Source of the DNA: Acidobacteriaceae bacterium
GTDB lineage: Bacteria > Acidobacteriota > Terriglobia > Terriglobales > Acidobacteriaceae
DNA: 12,946 bases
Assembly: GCA_003156235.1 (NCBI GenBank)
Contig: PMGP01000418.1
Location: 370 to 13,315, forward strand
Direction of reading: 5' to 3'
Below, in pieces: positions 1 to 6,297 of this stretch (its first letter is position 1; the number at the start of each line of letters is the position of its first letter). The translations under genes and the position numbers were made by a program. A model generated the notes under the pieces. It was not told the origin of the DNA and ran no database searches. It was given only the letters and a program-made list of their open reading frames with translations.

Positions 1-436
1 TGCCCAACTGGCGAAAGTTCTCGGCGGCCATCGCCATAGCCTCGCCTTCGACTTTGTTGACCGCCAGAAACAACGGCTTGCCGCCGCGAATCAGCATCCG
101 CACCAGATCGTAATCCGGGCTGGCCAGCTCAGTGCGCGCATCCACCACCAGCACCAGCGCGTCGGCTTCCTCCAGTGCCACCTGTGCCTGGGCATAAATC
201 TCCGTAGGAATCAGCTCCGCATCGTCCGGCACCATCCCGCCGGTGTCGACCAGCCGAAAGTGGCGTCCCATCCACTCGTACTCGCCGTAGATGCGGTCGC
301 GCGTGATGCCCGGCTCGTCGCCCACAATCGAGCGGCGGCTGCCGGTGAGCCGGTTGAAGAGCGTGGATTTGCCCACGTTGGGCCGGCCCACAATGGCCAC
401 CAGCGGAAGCGCGAACGCGCGTGATTTGTTTGGCAT
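1..436 (-). CDS. der: GTPase Der (EngA), N-terminal part, cut by window edge
   Basis: This encodes the first 145 residues of Der, the double-GTPase-domain protein needed for assembly of the 50S ribosomal subunit; the rest lies beyond base 1. The first G domain is intact: G1 P-loop GRPNVGKS at residues 17-24, G3 DTGG at 64-67, and G4 NKVE at 127-130. The last G4 residue is Glu rather than Asp, a change I recall from other Der proteins. The start is the ATG at 434-436, giving MPNKSRAFALPLVAIVGRPN, which puts the P-loop about 16 residues in; many Der proteins begin closer to the P-loop. No strong Shine-Dalgarno lies just upstream, so a start further upstream (TTG at 458-460 or GTG at 482-484, same frame) cannot be excluded. 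The gene stands apart from vapC, which ends 111 bp upstream of it on the same strand. Confidence 0.93.
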   Translation of the reverse strand, partial: MPNKSRAFALPLVAIVGRPNVGKSTLFNRLTGSRRSIVGDEPGITRDRIYGEYEWMGRHFRLVDTGGMVPDDAELIPTEIYAQAQVALEEADALVLVVDARTELASPDYDLVRMLIRGGKPLFLAVNKVEGEAMAMAAENFRQLG

Positions 437-547
437 TACCGACTTGTGATACTTCGACAAAACGTGTCTCCCATCGCCGCACACACCCTTACTTGACGGG
501 CTGAGTAGCTTCTCTCTATTTCTATCGGCTTGCGGCCCGGTCCTGCA

Positions 548-934
548 TCAGTCCCAAATACGCTTGACTCCATACAAATCGAAAACGCGGTCGCGGCTCA
601 CAATCGGAATCCGCAGGTCCAGCGCCTGCGCGGCCAGCAGCCGGTCGAAGGGATCGCGGTGATGCAGGGGCAAGAGTCCGGCTCGAATCACATGAGAGAT
701 TTCAGCCCGAAGAACTTCCAACTCCATCTTCAGTTGCCCGGACTCGATATCACAAAGAATTTGATGCGCATCCAGCTTCCCGGTATTGGTCTTGATTGCC
801 AACTCCCACGGAACCGCAACCGAGAGCAGCAGTTCATTGGATGGGTCGTCGAGAAAAACGCGCAGAAACTGCGGCAGAACCTCAGGCGCAGTAACCCACC
901 AAAGCAGGGTATGAGTATCGAGCAGGAATCTCAT
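548..934 (-). CDS. vapC: VapC-type PIN-domain toxin
   Basis: A 128-residue PIN-domain protein, the usual length for VapC toxins, which are Mg2+-dependent endoribonucleases that cleave tRNA or rRNA when freed from antitoxin. The acidic residues expected at the metal site are present: Asp6 in LLDTHTLLWW, Glu44 in VPWELAIK, Asp94 and Asp97 in HHRDPFDRLL, and Asp115 in VSRD. The C-terminal YGVKRIW ending is typical of this subgroup. The ATG overlaps the stop codon of the upstream antitoxin gene (ATGA, 931-934). No Shine-Dalgarno is seen before it, so translation is probably coupled to the antitoxin. The specific RNA target cannot be read from the sequence. Confidence 0.9.
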   Translation of the reverse strand: MRFLLDTHTLLWWVTAPEVLPQFLRVFLDDPSNELLLSVAVPWELAIKTNTGKLDAHQILCDIESGQLKMELEVLRAEISHVIRAGLLPLHHRDPFDRLLAAQALDLRIPIVSRDRVFDLYGVKRIWD

Positions 935-1209
935 TCGGAGGGTGAGGGAACCAGTTCCCCTTCCAACAAGCTGTCAAAGCCTAACTCCGCCAGTTCTTCG
1001 TCGGTCAACGGCTCAAGTGCCTTGTCGTCGAAGGTGACACGCCCGCGGTAGAGTCCGGCAAGCTGTCGCTTGAGCGCAGGAGCTTCGTAGATGGGCACAA
1101 CTTTTGCGACCGGCTTCTTGCCGCGCATGACAATGACTTCCTGGCCCGCCTCTGCTTCTTTGAGCAGCCGCGAGAAGTGCGTCTTCGCCTGGTGTACGGT
1201 GTAGGCCAT
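931..1209 (-). CDS. Phd/YefM-family antitoxin paired with VapC
   Basis: A 92-residue antitoxin. Residues 1-55 have the Phd/YefM fold signature: MAYTVHQAKTHFSRLLKEAE, then a beta segment EVIVMRGKKPVAKVVP. This part dimerises and binds the operator. The acidic tail (about 60-92, DDKALEPLTDEELAELGFDSLLE) is the region that in this family wraps around and blocks the toxin. It is the first gene of the two-gene operon and shares 4 bp with vapC. The ATG at 1207-1209 directly abuts a 22-bp palindrome and lies 6 nt after a -10 box, leaving no room for a ribosome binding site. The mRNA is therefore predicted to be leaderless. The pair likely regulates itself by conditional cooperativity, as is known for the family. 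Confidence 0.9.
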   Translation of the reverse strand: MAYTVHQAKTHFSRLLKEAEAGQEVIVMRGKKPVAKVVPIYEAPALKRQLAGLYRGRVTFDDKALEPLTDEELAELGFDSLLEGELVPSPSE

Positions 1210-1230
1210 GGACTAAGTATACTTAGTCCA
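1209..1230. promoter_or_regulatory. Perfect 22-bp palindrome, toxin-antitoxin operator
   Basis: Both arms read TGGACTAAGTA outward-in, with no spacer and no mismatch (centre between 1219 and 1220). The site covers the -10 box and touches the antitoxin start codon. This is where a Phd/YefM dimer would be expected to bind to repress its own operon. The palindrome is seen directly; the operator role is inferred from position and family. Confidence 0.8.
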
Positions 1231-1244
1231 CTTTTTCAGGTCAA
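1216..1244 (-). promoter_or_regulatory. Sigma-70 promoter of the antitoxin-toxin operon, leaderless
   Basis: On the minus strand there is a -35 box TTGACC (1239-1244), a 17-bp spacer, and a -10 box TATACT (1216-1221). Six bases (TAGTCC) separate the -10 box from the A of the antitoxin ATG at 1209, which is where transcription should begin. Near-consensus boxes and ideal spacing make this the best promoter in the window. Confidence 0.75.
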
Positions 1245-1343
1245 CCCGAGCAATTATTACCGGAGTCTTCAACATAATTATTTTCTTATATTTGTGACAG
1301 AACATCGGCACGACGATTGCCCTTCCGGCATCAGGAGGGAACG

Positions 1344-1598
1344 ATGCATATTCACGGGAACTCCATGACCATCAACGCGGCCAACTTTTACTCCACCGCC
1401 CAGGAGGAGAAAGCCGCTGCGCAACGAGCCGCCGGTATCCGCAAGAAGCTGATCAAGAACGCGTCGGAGATCGAAGGCGCGGCAACCCCCGAAGAAACAC
1501 TCTTGATTGGCCAATGGATGGACTCTCGGCACAGCCAGGTGCAGAGCGGGGAGCAGTATAACAACAGCGTCTCCGGCAAAGACCCCGATTTTGGATGA
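1344..1598 (+). CDS. Small hypothetical protein, 84 residues
   Basis: An 84-residue, Ala/Glu/Gln-rich and probably mostly helical protein with no Cys, no signal peptide and no membrane segment. It begins MHIHGNSMTINAANFYS and ends SVSGKDPDFG. I do not recognise a named domain. The middle part (GQWMDSRHSQVQSG) looks like that of short conserved proteins I associate with acidobacteria, but this is an impression only. The start is fixed by a strong Shine-Dalgarno AGGAGG at 1333-1338, 5 nt before the ATG; an in-frame ATG at 1317 has no such site. It is divergent from the toxin-antitoxin operon and shares an AT-rich 134-bp gap with it. Confidence 0.75.
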   Translation: MHIHGNSMTINAANFYSTAQEEKAAAQRAAGIRKKLIKNASEIEGAATPEETLLIGQWMDSRHSQVQSGEQYNNSVSGKDPDFG

Positions 1599-1727
1599 GT
1601 CGCGGGCAGTAACCTATTGAAACTACACAGAGTATGCCGTGCCCTTCAAGAACGCCAGAGGTGCTTTCCTGGGGCGAACGCGCGGATAATGCCCGCAGGA
1701 ATCCCAAGTGCGGTATGCTGGTAATGC

Positions 1728-1804
1728 GCGCCCGTAGCTCAGCTGGATAGAGCGAACGCCTCCGGAGCGTTAGGTCGGGAGTTCGAATCTCTCCGGGCGC
1801 ACCA
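1728..1804 (+). tRNA. tRNA-Arg (anticodon CCG)
   Basis: A complete 77-nt cloverleaf. The acceptor stem GCGCCCG (1728-1734) pairs with CGGGCGC (1794-1800), followed by discriminator A1801 and an encoded CCA (1802-1804). The anticodon stem AACGC/GCGTT encloses the loop CTCCGGA, with anticodon CCG at 1762-1764 reading codon CGG. The T arm GGGAG-TTCGAAT-CTCTC (1777-1793) is intact. A possible -10 (TATGCT, 1714-1719) lies just upstream. Its 3' end faces the biosynthetic block, and a decayed copy of its 3' half lies 8511 bp away at 10268-10311, making it a likely integration site. Confidence 0.97.
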
Positions 1805-1858
1805 TACAATCTCTTTTGCAACAACGTTTAAAGCATTTTACAGTTGGTATAGAGTGCG

Positions 1859-1902
1859 GCGTGGACCAGGAGGTCCACGCAACAGCCGGCCGGGAGGCCG
1901 GC
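1859..1902. repeat. Two adjacent GC-rich hairpins (REP-like)
   Basis: Two back-to-back perfect hairpins. The first has a 9-bp stem GCGTGGACC (1859-1867) pairing with 1872-1880 and loop AGGA. The second has a 7-bp stem GCCGGCC (1885-1891) pairing with 1896-1902 and loop GGGA. They lie in the 121-bp gap between the 3' end of the tRNA and the 3' end of the dehydrogenase gene, which converge. There is no T-run after either, so they are not classic terminators. Paired hairpins with similar tetraloops fit a dispersed palindromic repeat, though no second copy is present here. Confidence 0.6.
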
Positions 1903-1925
1903 GTTACAATTTGCGGACGCTATTC

Positions 1926-2666
1926 TCAGGAAAAATCGTCGATGGTTGGCTTGATGACCAATTCCGGCACGTGCGCGTGAGGCGGAAGTTTCACCAGCAG
2001 TCGCACCGCATCGGCAATATCCTGGGGTTGAAGGATATTGGCACGGCGCCCCTCGTCGGCCGTCGCGCCCAGGCGGTCGGCTCGCACGCCCAGAAGCGGA
2101 GTATTCACTTCGCCGGAGTAAATTACGGTTGAACGGATCCCTCGTCCGCGCTCTTCGCGGCCGATGCTGATGCCCAACGCGCCCTGGGCGAATTTAGCCG
2201 CGGAATACGCCGCCCCGGTTATGGTGTTCGCACGCAAACCGGCCAGAGAAGAGATCTGCACGATCAAACCGCCTCCCCGTGTGCGCATCGACGGCAGCAC
2301 AAAGTGAATCGCATTGAACGCCGTAGTGAGATTGGCGGCGATCACGCGGTCCCAGTCAGCGGGATCGAGAGAACGCAGGCTGCGCTGACGCACGTTCAAT
2401 CCGGCGGCGCAAATCAGGACATCGATGAAGCTCATCTGCGCAAGAACCTGCTCGACCATGGCTTGCGCCTGCGCACGGTCGGTCAGATCGCAAGTAAGAA
2501 GGAGCGCTGCCTGCGCTGCCGTTCCCAATTCATCGCGAACACGTTGCAGTTTCTCGACATCGCGGCCCACCAGAGCCAGCGCGTATCCTTCCTCTGCAAG
2601 CATCAATGCAATGGCGCGGCCTAATCCGCCGCTCGCGCCAATTACTAAAGCCGTCTTCTGCGACAT
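1926..2666 (-). CDS. Short-chain dehydrogenase/reductase (FabG-like)
   Basis: A 246-residue classical SDR, the usual length for this family of NAD(P)H-dependent carbonyl reductases and alcohol dehydrogenases. The Rossmann nucleotide motif GASGGLG is at residues 10-16. The NAAG-type structural motif appears as CAAG (86-89), with Cys in place of the first Asn. The catalytic residues Asn112, Ser139/140 (QISS) and Tyr154/Lys158 (YSAAK) are all in place. It is the last gene of the block, 14 bp after the methyltransferase stop, with a GGGAGA ribosome site inside that gap. In this context it probably reduces a keto group on an ACP-bound or free intermediate, such as a beta-ketoacyl thioester or the alpha-hydroxyketone a ThDP carboligase could make. 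The substrate is not determined by sequence. Confidence 0.88.
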   Translation of the reverse strand: MSQKTALVIGASGGLGRAIALMLAEEGYALALVGRDVEKLQRVRDELGTAAQAALLLTCDLTDRAQAQAMVEQVLAQMSFIDVLICAAGLNVRQRSLRSLDPADWDRVIAANLTTAFNAIHFVLPSMRTRGGGLIVQISSLAGLRANTITGAAYSAAKFAQGALGISIGREERGRGIRSTVIYSGEVNTPLLGVRADRLGATADEGRRANILQPQDIADAVRLLVKLPPHAHVPELVIKPTIDDFS

Positions 2667-2680
2667 TTGAAAATCTCCCG

Positions 2681-3796
2681 TCAGAGTTCCGCCAGAAATA
2701 GTCCGATCGAATAGACTTCCTTGAAATCAATCAGCTTGAGTCCCGCATCGGCGACAATGGATTTCCATTCCTCTGCCGGAAGCGGCATGCCCTTGCCGCG
2801 CAGGCGATGGATCAGCAGGTAATCGAGCTGGGAATATTGGGCCGGCATCTTCTTGACCGAGTCCGGCGTAGCTGGCGGCATCGTTTCAGAAAAGAGGAAC
2901 AGCTTGCCGGGGAAGGACGCCTTGATCTGCCGCAGCACATCCACAATCCGCTGCCTGCCGTAGCGGCCGATCTCGTGCAATAGATAGATCGAAGCGACCA
3001 CATCGATCTGGCCGCGCGTCTCCTCATCCAGCGGCAAAGGCTCAATGCCGATCACCGCCTGCATCAGGCGAATGCGCGATTCCAGGCCATAGCGGCGGAG
3101 CTTCTCTTCGGCGCCGGCGATCTTCTCCGGCAACCGATCGATTCCAATTCCGTGGAACGACGGATCGGAAAGGGCCATCTGCGTCAGAAATCCGCCCGAG
3201 CCGCAGGCCAGATGCAGCATGGAATGGAGGTTGTGTTCGGCAAGAATCTTCAGCACCGACGGAACGAGCCGGACGCTGGTTAGTTGTTCCGTGCCCAGGC
3301 CGGAATGTTTTCCGGAGTGGGATTTTTCGATTTCTTCGCGCGTAATTTCCTTGCGCAGCAGCGGGCCGATGTTGGTCAACTGCGTACCGTACCCTCCGAG
3401 ATTGATGTTCAATGTGCCGCGCAAGACAACATTGGAAAACCGGGAGCCGTATTCGGTCAGCTCCATCTGCTCCTCTGCCACGCGCAGAATTCCGCAGCCG
3501 ACGAGATGATGCAGCAGCATGGCGAAGACTTCCGCGTCCAGGTGCAACTCCTCGGCTGCCTCGGCGACGCTGAAGCGCGGATGCGTGAGCGAATACTCGT
3601 AGAAGCCGCTATCCCAGAGAGCAAACAACACATAAGCCAGGGTGGTGTTGTTGATCATGCGCATGCCTTCCACCAGGCATTTCACGCCCTCCCCTTCGCC
3701 CGATAACTTCCGCGCGCGCGCTCCTTCGGCCAGCAGATCGTGCGGATCGGCGGGAGGCGGAGGAACGGGTGCTCTGGGAGTTGCGCTGTCGCTCAT
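2681..3796 (-). CDS. SAM-dependent methyltransferase, O-methyltransferase type
   Basis: A 371-residue protein with two parts. An N-terminal helical winged-helix dimerisation region (about 35-120; RFSVAEAAEELHLDAEVFAMLLHHLVGCGIL) resembles that of plant-type and antibiotic O-methyltransferases. A C-terminal class I Rossmann domain has the SAM-binding motif LACGSGGF at 196-203 and the acidic residue of beta-2 in GIGID (216-220). His274 in YLLHEI is a candidate catalytic base at the place where O-methyltransferases carry one. The first 20 residues are Pro-rich and likely disordered. The ATG follows the ThDP-enzyme stop by 10 bp, and its GAGGAT ribosome site overlaps that stop codon, so translation is probably coupled. 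C-methylation of a polyketide-like intermediate is an alternative to O-methylation. Confidence 0.8.
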   Translation of the reverse strand: MSDSATPRAPVPPPPADPHDLLAEGARARKLSGEGEGVKCLVEGMRMINNTTLAYVLFALWDSGFYEYSLTHPRFSVAEAAEELHLDAEVFAMLLHHLVGCGILRVAEEQMELTEYGSRFSNVVLRGTLNINLGGYGTQLTNIGPLLRKEITREEIEKSHSGKHSGLGTEQLTSVRLVPSVLKILAEHNLHSMLHLACGSGGFLTQMALSDPSFHGIGIDRLPEKIAGAEEKLRRYGLESRIRLMQAVIGIEPLPLDEETRGQIDVVASIYLLHEIGRYGRQRIVDVLRQIKASFPGKLFLFSETMPPATPDSVKKMPAQYSQLDYLLIHRLRGKGMPLPAEEWKSIVADAGLKLIDFKEVYSIGLFLAEL

Positions 3797-3806
3797 GCGT
3801 TGATCC

Positions 3807-5507
3807 TCATGCGTTTTTTCGGGCGTTGGCTCGTTTTCGCAGGTAGATGCGCGAAAATATTTCGGTCTGCGGACTGGGCGTGCGCTGAGACATCACATTG
3901 ACGCAAGCCGGCTTCCCGGATGCGAAGGCGCGCTCCAGCGCGGGACGAAGCTGTTCGGGAGCATCGACGTATTCCCCGTGTGCGCCGAGGGACGCGGCCA
4001 GCAGATCCCAGCGAGTATTGGTCAGTTCGGTGCCCACCACGCGATCCGGGCCAAACCATTTCTGCTGGTAGTAAACCTCGACGCCGAAGGCCGCATCGTT
4101 GGCCACCACGATCACCACCGGAATGTGATAGCGCACGGCAGTTTCCATTTCCATGGCCGAAAATCCCAGCGCGCCGTCGCCGGTCAGGACGACTACTCTT
4201 GCTTCAGGAAATGCCAGTTTTGCGCCCACCGCGTAGGGCAGGCCGACACCAAGATGCCCCAGCACCGTGCTTGCAAGCCACCCACCGGAGCGGCGGGCGA
4301 ACATGCAGTAGCGCGCCCAGGAGGAAAAATCGCCGCCGTCAAAAGCTAAAATGCTTTGCTCGTCGAGCAGCTTTTCCACCTCCAGCGCAATCCGCGCCGG
4401 AGGTACGCCGGGATGAGTGGATGCGGACATTTTCTGCACGCGCGTAACTTGATCGCAACGCGTCTGGCGAAGCAGCGCGACCCATTCGGACGGCTCCTTC
4501 CATGGCCGGGACTTTGCCGCCTCAAGAAGCTGCGCGGTCGCCGCACGCACATCGCATGCCACGCCGCATTCGATTGGATGGTTCTTCCCGATCTCATTCG
4601 CATCGGGGCAGATGTGAATGATTTTGGCGGAACCAAAACAACTGCCATAAGCAAAGGCGTGATCCAGCCGGTCGCCCAGCAGCAGCAGCACATCGACGCG
4701 GGTTTCCAATTGCGCAGCCATATTCACCGTGCCATAACCATCGCCAAAACAATATGGATGATTGTCAGGAATTATTCCGCGCGCCTGTTCCACGGTCATC
4801 AGCGGAATCTTCACGGTCTCAATAAATTGCCGAAGCAAATCGCCGGCATGAGACCAAAAGGCGGCGGCTCCGGCGACGATCAACGGCCGCTCCGCCTTGG
4901 AAAGAAGCTCCAGTGCCTGCTCGATAAACGCAGGTTCCGCCTGCGCGGCGGCGGTTGGCTGCGTGTTGGTCGGAGGCGAAACGACGCCTTCATCCACCTC
5001 GACCAGTCCGGAGATCGTATCCGTCGTAATGCTGATATGGACCGGCCCCGGCATTCCATTCATGGAAATGCGAAACGCCTTGGCAATGTACTCAGGAATC
5101 CGCGTGCCGCTGGAGAGCATTGCCGACCATTTGGTGACCGGAGCGCACATCGCCACTTGCGGCAGTTCCTGGCGGCCGCCTCTGCCCAGGTTCGCCGGCA
5201 CATCGATGCCGCTGAGCACGATGACCGGAGAGCATTCGGCAAACGCGATGGAAATCCCCGCCACTGAGTTGGCAAGGCCCGGACCGGGAGAAACCAGCAC
5301 CACCGATGGATTTCCGGTAGCGCGCGACCAGCCCTCGGCTATATGGATCAGTCCCGATTCATGGCGGGCTGTAAATACTTCAATGCCCTCATCCAGACAC
5401 GCTTCGTACACCGGAAACAACGGCGCGCCGGGAATCGTAAAAAGGCGGCGGATTCCGTGTGCCTTCAACGTCCGAATCAACAACAGCCCGCCTGTTATCT
5501 TTTCCAT
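3807..5507 (-). CDS. ThDP-dependent enzyme, acetolactate synthase / 2-hydroxyacyl-CoA lyase fold
   Basis: A 566-residue three-domain ThDP enzyme. The N-terminal Pyr domain (about 1-170) carries the cofactor-activating Glu50 in the TARHESGLIHIAEG motif. A central domain (about 190-335) follows. The C-terminal PP domain (about 365-540) has the ThDP/Mg2+ motif GDGALGF (from 443), ending at Asn470 in VVANDAAFG. The GDGALGFSAMEMETAVRYHIP stretch is closest, by eye, to the oxalyl-CoA decarboxylase/2-hydroxyacyl-CoA lyase branch rather than to housekeeping AHAS, and no small regulatory AHAS subunit gene is nearby. Enzymes of this fold decarboxylate 2-oxoacids or join an acyl anion equivalent to an aldehyde, ketone or thioester. 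The Arg/Lys-rich tail (RKRANARK) is unusual. I chose ATG at 5505-5507, with GGAG about 8 nt upstream, over the TTG one codon earlier. The role in the block is inferred to be a carboligation or decarboxylation step. Confidence 0.85.
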   Translation of the reverse strand: MEKITGGLLLIRTLKAHGIRRLFTIPGAPLFPVYEACLDEGIEVFTARHESGLIHIAEGWSRATGNPSVVLVSPGPGLANSVAGISIAFAECSPVIVLSGIDVPANLGRGGRQELPQVAMCAPVTKWSAMLSSGTRIPEYIAKAFRISMNGMPGPVHISITTDTISGLVEVDEGVVSPPTNTQPTAAAQAEPAFIEQALELLSKAERPLIVAGAAAFWSHAGDLLRQFIETVKIPLMTVEQARGIIPDNHPYCFGDGYGTVNMAAQLETRVDVLLLLGDRLDHAFAYGSCFGSAKIIHICPDANEIGKNHPIECGVACDVRAATAQLLEAAKSRPWKEPSEWVALLRQTRCDQVTRVQKMSASTHPGVPPARIALEVEKLLDEQSILAFDGGDFSSWARYCMFARRSGGWLASTVLGHLGVGLPYAVGAKLAFPEARVVVLTGDGALGFSAMEMETAVRYHIPVVIVVANDAAFGVEVYYQQKWFGPDRVVGTELTNTRWDLLAASLGAHGEYVDAPEQLRPALERAFASGKPACVNVMSQRTPSPQTEIFSRIYLRKRANARKNA

Positions 5508-5523
5508 CAAAGGCTCCGTTTCG

Positions 5524-6297
5524 TCACACTGTCTGACTGGATTGATCGGGTTTTTTCAGCCGGAACATAACCCTTGCCGGATTGCCTGCTACAACGCTGT
5601 AGGGAGGCACGTGAGTACGGACTATGGAACCGGCGGAAATGACGCTGCCTTCACCAATTTTTACGCCGGGGAATAGGATGCAATGCTTGCCGATCCACAC
5701 TCCATCGCGTATTACGACCGGACGAACATCTTCCGCCCCGGGCGGTTTGCTAGCCCACCGCGTTACTGGATCCGCGTCATGGCCGTTGGAGTCCATGATC
5801 GAAATGTCGCCCGAAAGGATACAGTTGCGGCCAATCGAGATCAGCTTCCCTATGGTGAAAAAACAATTATGGCCGATTCCGGAATTGTCCCCGATTTGCA
5901 GCGTGGGATGATCGGAGAAGCGAGCCGCAAATGAAATGTTAGACTTGCCATCCAGTGTCACATTGTCGCCGAGAACAATATCGCCCTTGCCTGTGATCCA
6001 GTGAAGATAGGTGCCGGTATGCAGGTTTCGCCCATACTTTGTGCAATAAGCCTTGAACAGCGGCTCGCAAATGAACACGCGAACGGCAAAATAATAGAAG
6101 TTGCGCGCTAATAGAAATACCTCAAGCAGCGGCTTCACGACGATCCTGGGGGCGGGCACTGTGAAATTGTTGATTGCCCGGTAAGCCCAGCGGAGCAATC
6201 GCGCCAGGCTTCCCTGAGAAGTCGCCAGGCGCCTGCGGAGCGATGGCCTGACCGCCCCGCTGTTCTTGGTTTCATTGTGCGGTTGCTCGGCGTTCAT
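5524..6297 (-). CDS. Left-handed beta-helix (hexapeptide-repeat) acyltransferase
   Basis: A 257-residue protein of the WbbJ/LacA/NodL type. The C-terminal half (about 105-245) is a run of hexapeptide repeats such as IVLGDN, LQIGDN, ISIGRN, VWIGKH and VKIGEG, and ends with the family hallmark VPPYSVVAGNPARV (230-243). The likely catalytic His173 lies in MDSNGHD, where this family uses a His to activate the acceptor hydroxyl or amine. The first 45 residues are basic, and residues about 50-80 are hydrophobic and aromatic (LLEVFLLARNFYYFAVRVF), suggesting membrane association. Acyl donors in the family are acetyl-CoA or other acyl-CoAs. The ATG overlaps the stop of the upstream AMP-binding gene (ATGA, 6294-6297). 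Here it may acylate the pathway product or a carrier sugar or lipid. Confidence 0.85.
   Translation of the reverse strand: MNAEQPHNETKNSGAVRPSLRRRLATSQGSLARLLRWAYRAINNFTVPAPRIVVKPLLEVFLLARNFYYFAVRVFICEPLFKAYCTKYGRNLHTGTYLHWITGKGDIVLGDNVTLDGKSNISFAARFSDHPTLQIGDNSGIGHNCFFTIGKLISIGRNCILSGDISIMDSNGHDADPVTRWASKPPGAEDVRPVVIRDGVWIGKHCILFPGVKIGEGSVISAGSIVRTHVPPYSVVAGNPARVMFRLKKPDQSSQTV

Noticed and set aside
129..482. Minus-strand open frame of 117 codons overlapping der in another frame
   Set aside because: Composition is Gly/Arg/His-rich noise, while the neighbouring frame carries all the Der G motifs.
530..1051. Plus-strand open frame opposite the toxin-antitoxin pair
   Set aside because: Low-complexity sequence with no motifs, fully antisense to vapC and part of the antitoxin gene.
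1453..1824. Minus-strand open frame with GEIRTPDLTLRRRSLYPAELRA
   Set aside because: This peptide is the antisense translation of the tRNA-Arg gene, a well-known false protein in automatic annotations.
4356..5267. Plus-strand open frame of about 303 codons
   Set aside because: It is antisense to the ThDP enzyme gene, whose protein has clear family motifs; the plus-strand product has none.
5508..5523. TPP riboswitch for the ThDP enzyme gene
   Set aside because: The gap upstream is only 16 bp and no CTGAGA-type TPP motif is seen; the gene is read from the upstream operon.
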